Below the pieces are notes generated by a model that was not told where the DNA came from, searched no databases, and was given only the letters and a program-made list of their open reading frames with translations. A stretch of DNA of 64,000 nucleotides from Tricholoma matsutake (taxonomy: Eukaryota > Basidiomycota > Agaricomycetes > Agaricales > Tricholomataceae): the NCBI GenBank assembly GCA_026075535.2, contig AP026539.1:3720001-3784000 (forward strand), in the 5' to 3' direction. The translations under genes were made by a program, and so were the position numbers. Positions 54,056-64,000 of this stretch are shown here, piece by piece (the stretch's first letter is position 1; each line of letters opens with the position of its first letter).

Positions 54056-57000
54056 TAGTGCACATAGGTGAGCTACAGTGTATTGAATGTTATGGTCTAT
54101 CAAACACATACAATGTATCAAATGATATGGGTTTGATGGATGCTGTCAAACACTCTATATGTATATATATACATACTGTAGTATCAAATAAATTCACTAT
54201 TACAATCCTTGCTGTCTTATACACTACATATGGGTAATGAATGTAATATATAGCTGAGTGACCTATGCATCAGACACAATCGGCACTGGCAACAGCAATG
54301 GCAATGGCAATGGCAACGGCATGGGGCTTTACCATTGGGCATCACCATTGGGAATCAGGAGGGGGTAATTAATTTGTTGTAGTATGCAGACCTACAAAAT
54401 GAGGTTGGTGCCAAGTGATGCTCAGCACCCCAGTGGCTGTGGCCAATGCCGATGCCGATGCCACCCAAAATAAATCTCGATACCGAAGGTTGTACAGAGA
54501 AAGAATTCCCAATGCCAATGCCTCATTTATGCAATAATTAACTTGTTCAATGTAGTATCCAGACCTACAAAATGAGGTTGGTGCTGAGTGGTGCTCAGCA
54601 CCCTAGTGGTTGTGGCCAATGCCAATGCCAATGCTGATGCCACTGAAAAAAAATCCTGATGCCATACAGTGACATCTATGATAAACTCAGTAAATGCCCT
54701 GTTTATGTGATAATTAATTTGTTGTAGTATGAAGACTTGCAAAATGACATTGCTGCCGAGTGCTGCTCGGCAACATGGTGGCTGTGCCAATGCCAATACC
54801 AATGCCACATAAAAGAAATTCCTGATGCCAATGCAATAATTAAGTTATTCAATGTAGTATGCAGACCTACAAAATGAGGTTGGTGCTGAGTGGTGCACAG
54901 CACCCCAGTGGCTGTGGCCAATGCCATCGAAAAAAGAATCCTGATGCCATAGTGATATGTATGATAAACTCAGAAAATCCCCTGTTTATGTGATAATTAA
55001 TTGGTTGGAGTATGAAGACTTATAAAATGAGGTCGGTGCCGAGTGCTGCTTGGCAACCTGGTGGCTGTGCCAATGCCAATGCTGCTGCCACTGCCATCTC
55101 AAAAAATTCTCAATGCCAAAGGTTGTACAGTGTCATGTATGATATACTCAGTAAATGCTCTGTTTATGCAAGAATTAACTTGTTGTAGTATGAAGATTTA
55201 TAAAATGAGGTCGGTGCTGAGTGCTGCTTGGCAACCATGTGGCTGTGCAAATGCCGATGCTGCTGCTGCTGCAATCTCAAAGAAATCTCCATGCCAAAGG
55301 TTGTACAGTGTCATGTATAATATACTCAGTAAATGCTCTGTTTATGTGATAATTAATTTGTTGTAGTATGAAGACTTACAAAATGAGGTTGGTGCTGAGT
55401 GCTGCTCAGCAAACTGGTGGCTGTGCCAGTGCCGATGCCGATGCTGATGCTGCTGCCATCTCAAAAAAATCTTGATGCTGAAGGTTGTACAGTGTCATGT
55501 GTGATATACTCAGTAAATACCCTGTTTTATCCGATAATTAATTTGTTGTAGTATGAAGATTTATAAAATGAGGTTGGTGCCAAGTGCTGCTCAGCAACCC
55601 GTTGACTGTGCCAATGCTGATGCCGATGCACCTAAAAAAAATTCTTGATGCTGACGCCTCATTTATGCAATAATTAATTTGTTCAATGTAGTATGCAGAC
55701 CTACAAAATGAGGTTGGTGCCAAGTAGTGCTCAGCACTCTGATGGCTGTGGCCAATGCCAATGCCAATGCCACTGAAAAAAAATCCTGATGCCATACAGT
55801 GACATGTACGATAAACTCAGTAATTGCCCTGTTTATGTGATAATTAATTTGTTGTAGTATGAAGACTTACAAATTGAGGTCAGTGCCAAGTGCTGCTCAG
55901 CAACCCAGTGGCTGTGGCCAATACCACCTAAAAAAACTCCCAATGCCAACAGTTGTACAGTGTCACATATGATAAACTCAGTAAAGGCCTCATTTAAGTG
56001 ATAATTAACTTGTTGTGGTATGCAGACCTACACAATGAGCTCAGTGCCAAGTGCTGCTCTGCCCCCCTGTTGCTATGGCCAATGCTACTGAAAAGAAATT
56101 CCTGATGCTGTACAGTGACATGTATGAGACACTCAGTAAATGCTTTCATTTATGCAATGATCTCTATTCACAATAATTGTGGACTAACCCTCAACTCCAT
56201 CCCCTCCATCACCATGCCCATCCATCAAGGCTATTCAACCTCCAGACTTGGTGGTAATTTCCTCCAACATCATCCCTCATTCTGTAGGTCTGCATACTAC
56301 AACAAAATATAAATGAGGCTTTGACTCCACTGAACAAATCATACACCACACTGTGCACCTGGCAGCATCAAGAAATTCTCCTAGGTGGCATTGGCCAAAG
56401 CCACCAGGTTGCCAAGCAGCACTCAGCACTGACCTCATTGGCTAGGTTTGCATACTACAACAAGTTAATTATGACTTAAACAAGGCCTTTACTGAGTTTA
56501 TCATATGTGACACTGTACAACCTTTGGCACTGGGATTTTTTTTAGGTGGCATCGGCCACAGCCACTAGGATGCCAAGTAGCACTCAGCACAGACCACATT
56601 TTGTATATCTTCATACTAAAACAAATTAATTATTGAATAAACAGGGCATTTACTGAGTTTATCATGCATGTCACTGTACAGCATCAGGATTGTTTTTTTG
56701 TTGCCATTGGTATTGGCATCGGCCACAGCCACTGGGGTGCTGAGCATCACTTGGCACCAACCTCATTTTGTAGGTCTGCATACTACAACAAATTAATTAT
56801 TGCATAAACAGGGCATTTACTGAGTTTATCATACATGTCACTGTATAGCATCAAGATTTTTTTAGATGGCAGCGGCATTGGCATTGGCACAGCCACCAGG
56901 CTGCTGAGCAGCACTTTGCACCGACCTCATTTTATAAGTCTTCATACTACAACAAATTAATTATGGCATAAATAGGGCATTTACTGAGTATATCATACAT

Positions 57001-58005
57001 GACACTGTACAACCTTTGGCATTGAGATCATTTTTAGATGGCATTGGCATTGGCCACAGCCACTGGGGTGCTGCACACCACTTATCATACATGTCACTGT
57101 ACAGCATCAGGATTGTTTTTTTGGTGGCATCGGCATTGGCATTGGCCACAGCCACTAGGTTGCCAAGCAGCACTTGGCACCAACCTCATTTTGTAAGTCT
57201 TCATACTACAACAAATTAATTATCACATAAACAGGGCATTTACTGAGTATATTATACATGACACTGTACAACCTTCGGCATCGAGATTTTTTTTAGATCG
57301 CATCGGCATCAGCATCAGCATCGGCCACAACCACTAGGGTGCTGAGCACCACTTGGCACCAACCTCATTTTGTAGGTCTGCATACTACATTGAACAAATT
57401 AATTATTGCATAAATGAGGCATTGGCATCAGGAATTTCTTTTAGGTGGCATTGGCATTGGCATTGGCACAGCCACTGGGTTGCCGAGCAGCACTCGGCAC
57501 CAACCTCATTTTGTAGATCTGCATACAACAAATTAATTATCACTTAAACAAGGCCTTTACTGAGTTTATCATACATGATGCTGTACAACCTTCATCATCA
57601 GGGTTTTGCTTAGGTGGCATCAGCATCGGCCACAGCCAGCAGGCCGCTGAGCAGCACTCAGCACCAATTTTACTTTGTAGGTCTGTATACTACATAGGTC
57701 TAACACATGAATACCAACTCCCCATCCTGATTCCCAATGGTGATGCCCAATGGTAAAGCCCCATGCCATTGCCGGTGCTGATTGTGTCCGATGCATAGGT
57801 CACTCAGCTATATATTACATTCATTACCCATATGTAGTGTATAAGACAGCAAGGATTGTAACAGTGAATTTATTTGATACTACAGTATGTATATATATAC
57901 ATATAGAGTGTTCGACAGCATCCACCGAACCCGTATCATTCGATACATTGTATGTGTTCGATAGACCATATCATTTGATACACTGTAGCTTACCTATCTG
58001 TCTAG
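54056..58005. mobile_element. 4-kb inverted-repeat element with internal tandem arrays
   Basis: Outer arms of about 300 bp (54056-54375 and 57715-58005) are reverse complements, including the ATGTATATATATACAT palindrome and the GGGCATCACCATTGGGAATCAGGA segment. Inward, about 11 units of 125-185 bp (first GACCTACAAAATGAGG near 54390, last near 56023) run in one direction and about nine run in the other (56290-57680), around a roughly 100-bp centre at 56165-56270. Each unit has TAATTAATTTGTTGTAGTATG, a GCTGAGTGCTGCTCAGCA hairpin and a (GCCAAT/GCCGAT)n hexamer run. No transposase is encoded. Confidence 0.75.
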
Positions 58006-58083
58006 TGAGCACTATGTAGCACTACATAGCACTGTATAGTGGAAAGTATGAGACTATGTAGACAAGGTAGGGTGAAATGCAGT

Positions 58084-59736
58084 TAGGGATGCCGAAGTTC
58101 AGTTCAGTCCAGTTCTTTGAGATTCCTCTGAACTGCGAACCTGAACCAGATGGCAGGGAGAGAGTAGGTAGAACCTTGAACCAAACTTGCAGAACCGCAT
58201 TTGGCCAGTTCAGTTCAGGTTCAAACAAGGTTTGAACCTCTGAACTTAGGTAGCAAAAAAACAAAAAAATTTGAATTTTAGCTGCAGAAACAGGCAGGTG
58301 AAGAGCAGAAGGTCATAACAGAGATTGGGAGCAGTACACATGTGCAGATCAGTAAGTAGATAATCAAAACTCATCAACATCCATCAGTGCCCAGGTATGA
58401 TCATGCAAGGCTGCCTTGTCCCCCATAACAAAAAGCCCATCTCTGTAACAGCACTTCAAGATCTGCAATGCTTCAAATGTCTCTGGTTTGAGCTGGTTTC
58501 GAGCCTTCATATCTGTCAATCCACCCAATGAGAATGCATGCTCCAATGGGACAGATGAACCTTGAATTGCCAGATAGTCCCAAGCAATGTGGGCTAGTGT
58601 CAGAAACTGAATCTGGTGGTGCTGTAAATGAAGATAACTATTTGATCTCAAAATACTAAGATAACATACCCCCCCACCACTTAACAGGATCATGTTCACC
58701 AATATCCAGTGGGCTGTTGATGTAATCTAGAAATTCTTGGTGAGGGTTGCAGCTTGCATGCTCTTGATCAACATGCCCATGCACTGAAGCATGGATGAAT
58801 GACATAGCAAAGTCCTTTGGCTTTACTGGGGAACACCAATAAATTAAATAACAGCATGAACTGGAATTGATTGGTGACTTACTGGCCGATTGGTCTCTCT
58901 CTCTTTTTGCAGACATTCATATGCATCAACTTGGTCCTCCTCCTCTGTGTTATGGGCCTCTTCCTCCTCACTGAGCTCATTGTCACTGTCAGTTTTTTTT
59001 GTTGACTTCTTTGGCTGTGCTTTTGGTGCCGAAGTGCGTGCTTTTGCAGGGATAGACTTTTTGCGCTTGTTACCTATTTTGGCTGTATTCTCAGATTCAG
59101 ACTGAGCCTCATCAGTATCAGATTCTATACCCGCAGCTGCTCTCGCTTTCATGGATGGCCTTATTTGCTGCCGGCCACCTGTGAGCTCTGCTGCAACAGC
59201 CCCAGCAGTCTTGAGGTGCTTAGCGGCTGCCAATGGGTTGGGTCAGTAAAGCTATAACTGGAAAAAAAAAGATCAACACGTACTCATGGAAGATGGTCCT
59301 GTGACAGGCACTCGGCTTAGACTTGCCTTTCGCAGGGAGGATTGGCATGTCATCACTGGATTGATACCATGTAATGTCCTCAGCATCTTTCAACTTACCT
59401 TGAGCATCTACGGCACAATTTTTGTCGGCCATGGGGGTGTAAAAGGGAACAGGATTTTTTCTTCGTCAGCTCAAACCATAATTCTACTTTAAAGTTTACA
59501 GGCAAACCAAATTGCACAATTTGCACTTGATCGTAAACAGACGAAAAAGTTTATTTCTGCCGATTCCGCGGGCCGAAAACACCGTTTACCTTTCAGTGTA
59601 CAGGTTCTCAGTTCGAATGCGTTCGAACCGAGTTCATGTACATTCTAGAGCTGCAGAACGCAGAACCCTGAACTTAAGTTCGGTTCGGGTGTTCGAGGTT
59701 TGAACCTCGGTTCTGGACCGAACTTCGGCATCCCTA
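58084..59736 (-). mobile_element. hAT element, internally deleted
   Basis: Terminal repeats TAGGGATGCCGAAGTTC are perfect. The flanking 8-mers AATGCAGT (58076-58083) and TATACAGT (59737-59744) match at six of eight positions, consistent with an aged 8-bp duplication. Subterminal regions are filled with inverted GAACC/GGTTC words. It contains a spliced minus-strand transposase relic. Confidence 0.85.
58364..59432 (-). pseudogene. hAT transposase relic with dimerisation domain
   Basis: Starts at ATG 59432 with KLKDAEDITWYQSSDDMPIL. The next stretch (59233-58885) is basic and acidic by turns (KPKKSTKKTDSDNELSEEEE), like the N-terminal tails of fungal hAT proteins. A GTAAGT donor near 58880 and a CCCCAG acceptor near 58829 lead to FLDYINSPLDIGEHDPVKWW. 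After a 48-nt GTATGT...ACAG intron (58669-58622) the dimerisation domain reads HIAWDYLAIQGSSVPLEHAFSLGG and LKPETFEALQILK. The catalytic core and most zinc-finger sequence are absent, and a seven-G run shifts the frame at the last exon junction. It cannot be active. Confidence 0.75.
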
Positions 59737-59912
59737 TATACAGTTCTACAGAATTAAAGAATCATGCTAATAGGCTATGACACTATGATGCTATGGAGCA
59801 CTATGTATTTCTGTGTAGTTAACCTGGACTTTTCTGATGAAGAATAACTCAGGGAACGAAGACGGATGCTGCAATGTTAAGAAATCTTCACCTTCAACAA
59901 CAGACTTTTTGA

Positions 59913-60302
59913 TTAGAAGTCACAAGTTGTGACACCGCCACCGGTCCAGCCGCTGCCTTGGCTGATCTTCCCCGGGCAGCACCAGAGGTGCATGCTTCCC
60001 ACTTCAATGTTCAGACAGAGATCGGAAGTGATCCAAAATGTTGCCCCCACGGACACGCCGTTTCCTTCGAAATTACTATAAGGGTCGGGCGATAGTCCCG
60101 GCATCTGCCCACAATCTGTCGCGAAGGATCCCCCGATGTATGTGTGGCCATCGATGGTGAACTCAGCGTTATGAACGGGGATGCCGCCCCAAGTTCCACC
60201 GCCTATTATATCGTTAACACAGGCTATGACACCACTTTGCGCGGCCACGGTGGAAATCATGAATGAGGCGAGTGCAGCAAGTGAGGCTTTGGAAAGGCGC
60301 AT
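59913..60302 (-). CDS. Small secreted protein, six mature cysteines
   Basis: A 129-residue intact frame with no intron. Residues 1-21 form a classic signal peptide (positive MRLSK, hydrophobic ALASFMISTV, small-residue cleavage site at VAA-QS). The mature part of about 108 residues is rich in Gly, Ser and Thr and has six cysteines (IACVND, TDCGQM, LCLNIE, LWCCPG, TTCDF) that could make three disulfides. There is no transmembrane segment. I know no family that matches. Size and composition are those of fungal small secreted proteins or effectors. It lies in the least repetitive 1.4 kb of the window, next to a hAT element. Confidence 0.75.
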   Translation of the reverse strand: MRLSKASLAALASFMISTVAAQSGVIACVNDIIGGGTWGGIPVHNAEFTIDGHTYIGGSFATDCGQMPGLSPDPYSNFEGNGVSVGATFWITSDLCLNIEVGSMHLWCCPGKISQGSGWTGGGVTTCDF

Positions 60303-60311
60303 GGTGAGAGA

Positions 60312-60330
60312 TGACGGTGAGAGTGCTTTA
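60312..60330 (-). promoter_or_regulatory. TATA-like site upstream of the secreted protein gene
   Basis: On the minus strand CCTATTAAAGC lies about 30-35 bp before the ATG at 60302. Weak, single-motif support only. Confidence 0.3.
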
Positions 60331-60772
60331 ATAGGTGAGATGGGTGGAATTGCGACGGATTGGAAGCCTCAAGTTGGCCTCAAGCTGAGGGGCCCTGCCT
60401 TACATAGTTTTCCGCCGTGCACATCAGAAATAAATTGAGCGCAGGCGAACGGATCCAGCTACATGAATTCCAACTCACGTACGTGCGGGCATCGAATCCG
60501 CAAGTTGTTGGTGCAACCGCCAAGTGCCGAATCGCTGAATTGATGAATTGAGAAACAAAAAGGCCCGAATCCTGGGATCGGCACTGGCGCTGCTACGTAG
60601 AGTAATGAGGGAATAAGAGGGGATTATGCCAGTGAGTAACGAGCAGAATGTTGATCCGAGCATTCGCAATGGTATGGTACAGCCTTACGTTCCAGGGCAC
60701 ACCAGGCAACTCTAGACGTAATGAGGCCAGAACTGGACAGAAACTTGAAAGGCTAGCCTGTTTCGCAAAACA
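60331..60772. other. Intergenic, nothing recognised
   Basis: CpG-containing, low-repeat sequence. A short minus frame (60475-60669) has no recognisable features. Confidence 0.4.
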
Positions 60773-61138
60773 GTGGGTTTCAAGCTGGTTGATCGGACAT
60801 TCGATCCGATGATGGATGTCACACTCAACACGGGCGCTCTTTTGAGCATTATTGCATTCATTTCTCCATATATTCCCTGTGGCTCTTCTACATTCTATGG
60901 AGTTAACTTCCCTCTATGCAATTCAGTTCTCCAACTAACCGCGCGTTGCGTTGCTGGCCAGCTATTCATGAAACATTGCCTTTCTAGGAACACTTGGTTT
61001 AATTGGCTCTCCAGACATACCACAGCCTCTGCTGCTACATGGATAGGCTCCAATGCAAGTAAGGTCCCTCAGTATACTCCCTATACTGTCATCAATAGCC
61101 CATCTCAGCTGGTATTGAGTGGTGAAGAGATTAGGTGA
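60773..61138 (+). pseudogene. Possible fragment of a basidiomycete membrane protein
   Basis: A 121-codon frame. Residues 10-60 (MMDVTLNTGALLSIIAFISP and LPLCNSVLQL-like stretch) resemble the last membrane helices and cytoplasmic border found in the DUF6533/DUF6534 seven-helix proteins of basidiomycetes, where a NTG.LT(S/A)..A motif precedes LY.NSLLATLN. Only this piece is present and the conserved end is not clear. The remainder has no known features. The assignment is tentative. Confidence 0.3.
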
Positions 61139-61530
61139 GTATAGGGAGCTCCTACCCTCTAGGATGAAGTTACGAGTCCTCGTACCTCGGACTCGTCTTT
61201 ATAACCCGATGAACATGCCATCAAAATACAGGTTTAAGTGTGGTGCCAAATAAGCTTTCTTTTGAAAGTCAGCCCCTACCAATCTTCAAAGTCAGCGGGA
61301 CCTTCCGACATGTGGATTTTGGATCAAAATGGAAAGTAAGTCTCACAGTTCATTTTGAACATTCAGCTTGATCACACAACCTGTACCACAGTCCACTTCT
61401 GTCTGCCAGCACCACCACTTCCATCTATAAGCACCTCTACTCCACCTACACCCAGCAGCACCACTCCCATGCCCCACTCCCACAGCAGCAAGAACCGGTG
61501 CTGGCTGCAAACAAGTCATTTCAGATGCAA
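61139..61530. other. Intergenic, nothing recognised
   Basis: Contains the small palindrome ACGAGTCCTCGTACCTCGGACTCGT at 61170-61197, and otherwise proline/serine-coding low-complexity DNA leading into the composite repeat. Confidence 0.4.
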
Positions 61531-62436
61531 TGCAAGCCCAAACAACGGTTGCATCATTTGGGCTCTAGATATGTTTTTTATTTTTGTTTTCTTGCTTGCA
61601 TTTCTCAACTAACCAAATGTTTTTCTTCATTTTTTGGGATCTAAACTACTACTGATGACAGACCCAGACATGAGATGCACCACGACCCCAGATGCCAGAC
61701 TAACCCCCTCCTCCCCATCCAAATGGGGTGTGAGGCTGTCGACACAGGCTAGGAGGGTGCAGAGGGATGCTGGGAGACCCCAGAAGGGGATACCCACCTG
61801 GTAAGCACCCAGCAACCCCCATACATGTGCCATGTCACACTGACCCCTCAAACCCCCCTCAAAGAGAGTTCCATGACAACGCTGAACACCACCCATCCCC
61901 ACCACTGCAAGCACCTGCTTGCAGGTTGGGTAGGGCGAGTGGACAATGGTAGGCACCAATGATGACGAGGAATGAGCACCAGGGCCCCACCACGATGATG
62001 AACAACCCCAGGACCCCACAACAACGATGAGGCAACAACCCCAGGACACCCAATGACGACCCCAGCACTGGCACCGGCACTGGCACCAACACACCAAACA
62101 ATGCCCCGCAGGCCCCAGCACTACCCACCCAAGGCACTGGGTTCCAAATGACACACCACCCATTTCCAGGCCCATGAGCAACTGCTCATGGGGTGGATCA
62201 CGGGTGGCATACTGGCTACGAGAGGAATGACAAACAGAGCCAAGACAACACTCGCTGCACCTGCAAGCATGACCACAGCAGCATCCCAACCCACCACTGT
62301 AAATGACTGCTGGGAATGGGGCAGGGACGACAACAATAATGACAACCATGACCACAACTACGACGGGAACAGCGAGGCGGGCAGGGTCCACAGGGATGAC
62401 ACAAGATGAGAGGGAAACAAAGGGGAGCAGGAATGA

Positions 62437-62509
62437 GGCCCAGGAGATCTCGATGTCTCCTGGGCCATAAGTAAGTTTTTTTTTTGTTTTCTTTTTGTCC
62501 CTGTGACAG
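62437..62509 (+). other. Hairpin plus intron-like module 9
   Basis: The stem GGCCCAGGAGA/TCTCCTGGGCC (62437-62466) is followed by ATAA, GTAAGT (62471), a T run and CCCTGTGACAG ending at 62509; intron-like span only 39 nt. The stem differs from modules 4 and 5 by paired changes. Confidence 0.6.
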
Positions 62510-62671
62510 ATGACCGGTGATGACAGCGACCCAGCACCACCCCCAGATGACAATGCCCATGGCACCAGACCCCTCCACTATGAGCAACTGCTTGTAGGGG
62601 GCAAGGCTGGTGCATATGAGCCAACGGCGGTGGGGAAGGGGAATGACGCCGAGAAACGACATGATGAAACA

Positions 62672-62700
62672 GCCCAAATGACATGCATCATTGTTTGGGC
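62672..62700 (+). other. Hairpin of module 10
   Basis: GCCCAAATGACATGCATCATTGTTTGGGC with one bulge/mismatch. Downstream come CATAGATATT, a T-rich tract and TTTTACTAACTTTTTGG; the donor-like GT has become AT and no clear AG ends it. Confidence 0.5.
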
Positions 62701-62960
62701 CATAGATATTTTTTTCTTCTTTCTTTTTGTGTTTCATTTTACTAACTTTTTGGCCCTTCTCCCTCCTCTCCCTCTCCTGCCCCCCCTCTTCCCTTCTCTG
62801 CCTTCCCCTCACTCTCTCCTCTCTCCTCTCTCCCCTCCTCTCTCCCCTCCCCCTTACTCCCTTTCACTTCATGCCTCACTCCCCTCTCCCTCACTCCCTT
62901 TTATACTCATTATTTACACTGTATATAATTTCAAATATAATGTCACTTTGAAATTCTCAG

Positions 62961-64000
62961 AGGATTGTTATGCTTTTTGCTAGTGATTGTAATGTTGGTC
63001 ATTAATACTAAGTGTTAGTTGATGGAAATACCAGTTAAGACACAGGCACTACCTCCCTTTTGTACATGAACAGTCTAATTCCAGATGAAACTGATCACTT
63101 GTTGGTAGTATTTACTGTGAAGATATCATGTTCAAGACAATATTGGATATTTTAGATATTTGTTATTCTTTTGTCATTCTTTCATCATCTCTCTTTAGTA
63201 GTAGTTACATTTGATTTGCTTAGTTTACTTCACCTGGCACCAAGGTAAGCCTACAACCTATGCACACACATATATAAGTAGATCTTAGAGGACTCATTCA
63301 TGCCAGGCTTTACCCATGGTCCAATTGGACAAGTATTGATTATAAGAATTGTATGTAGGCTATTTCTGGGTTGTAATGGGCTATACTGAATACTTGAAAT
63401 GGTCTTCTAATGACAGGTAAGGTGTGTGCTCCATAGTGAGTCATTCTTGGATCTGTTGATGGGAGATTCATGCCCCAGTAAGCCAGGAGCTTACACCTAT
63501 GCCATGACCTATACTAACCTTCATTCTACTTTACCATTAGGCCTATAAATTGAAAAAAAAAAGTGAACACTTTGCTGCCACGGATCTCACAGGGTATGTA
63601 CATCTCCTCCTGAATCTTTGGAGTGTGCCTCATTAGTCCTGCAAATGGACAAGAAGTCTGAAGGGGAAAAATGAGACTACACCATGAAGGAGCACAGCTC
63701 ACAACAGCCAAGTCTCTTCAGACTAGCACCCCAAACTGGAGCTGAGTGAGGAAACATATAATTGTGTCATCAGGGCAGTTGACAAACATAATAAGTGTAG
63801 TGAGTGAGGTACTAGGCCATGGGCACAGTGAGAATCAGCAGCATTGGATATGAAAAGAGGAAGTATGGATTTGATATAATGCCAATATTCAAGACAACCA
63901 GAAGTAGAACTGGTCCAGAACCCCTGTGTTGCAACCACACTGGGAGCAATACCTGGCAAGAGGAGTTCTGTGGCACCACCTATGCAAAAGGCATGACCTG
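62961..64000. other. No gene recognised to the window end
   Basis: Open frames are short (under 80 codons) and have no recognisable domain. No repeat unit from elsewhere in the window was matched here. Confidence 0.4.

Larger units (their letters stand above)
61531..62960 (+). repeat. Composite hairpin/intron-like repeat cluster, right
   Basis: Stems of the GGCCCAAAT family occur at 61535-61564, 62437-62466 and 62672-62700. The second hairpin type (CAAGCACCTGCTTG, GAGCAACTGCTCATGGGGTGG, GAGCAACTGCTTGTAGG) occurs at about 61907, 62173 and 62581. GACAACAA tracts fill the spaces. The right end is a CCCTCTCC/CTCTCTCC pyrimidine tract (62755-62900). Confidence 0.6.

Noticed and set aside
61627..62565. 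312-codon minus-strand frame
   Set aside because: Runs across two intron-like modules and several hairpins of the composite repeat; composition is Val/Ser/Cys/Gly low-complexity.
63526..63959. Minus-strand frames of 61 and 78 codons near the right end
   Set aside because: Short, no domain, no supporting splice sites or repeats.

Overview
The window looks like repeat-choked nuclear DNA of a basidiomycete fungus, probably an agaricomycete. Support comes from introns of about 45-62 nt with GTAAGT/GTATGT donors, chromodomain-bearing Ty3/gypsy elements, a Tet/JBP-type 2-oxoglutarate oxygenase gene (a family known to be expanded in Agaricomycetes), and a small secreted cysteine-containing protein. 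The species cannot be fixed from sequence alone. There are no rRNA genes, conventional tRNA genes, CRISPR arrays or bacterial-type operons.

Layout. 1-2854: minus-strand gypsy element (family C) running off the left edge. 2855-8460: satellites and minisatellites. 8.7-10.9 kb: a composite hairpin/intron-like repeat. 11.2-14.1 kb: the only sizeable gene-like island, a spliced hypothetical gene (minus) facing away from a Tet/JBP oxygenase gene (plus). 14.4-18.9 kb: a 45-bp minisatellite, a decayed gypsy element (H) and a Copia gag with LTR and primer-binding site. 19.5-21.7 kb: rearranged family C pieces. 22.2-47.1 kb: a nest of insertions. 47.35-53.0 kb: a nearly complete chromovirus (E). 53.4-53.85 kb: a solo LTR. 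54.06-58.0 kb: a 4-kb inverted-repeat element. 58.08-59.74 kb: a hAT element with a spliced transposase relic. 59.9-60.3 kb: a small secreted protein gene. 61.5-62.8 kb: more composite repeat.

The nest can be ordered from target-site duplications. A minus-strand gypsy element (called F/G here: LTR 46237-47133, gag and protease 42.2-44.1 kb, RT 33.99-36.7 kb, integrase about 22.8-23.0 kb) was the host. Element A (plus) inserted into it with duplication AGTAC. Element B (minus, 26107-32073) inserted into the RT of A with duplication CATGA. A hAT-like 304-bp element landed in B, a 172-bp palindrome in A, a 910-bp hAT-like element and a 664-bp CACTG-ended palindrome in the RT of F. Element D (minus, same family as A) also sits inside F/G. 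A later inversion of 33993-35480 split the 3' LTR of A.

Coding decay is dominated by in-frame TGA where CGA is expected, and by TG/CA where a sister copy has CG. This is the mark of methylated-CpG transition. The oxygenase relic belongs to a family that acts on methylated DNA bases, so the two signals may be linked, but that is inference.

The most unusual structure is the composite repeat. A GGCCCAAATGA-type stem with compensatory base changes is followed at once by a GTAAGT-like donor, a T-rich tract, CTAAC and an AG. It recurs about a dozen times, together with a second recurring hairpin (CAAGCAACTGCTTG core). One cluster is bounded by inverted arms carrying pol III-like A and B boxes.
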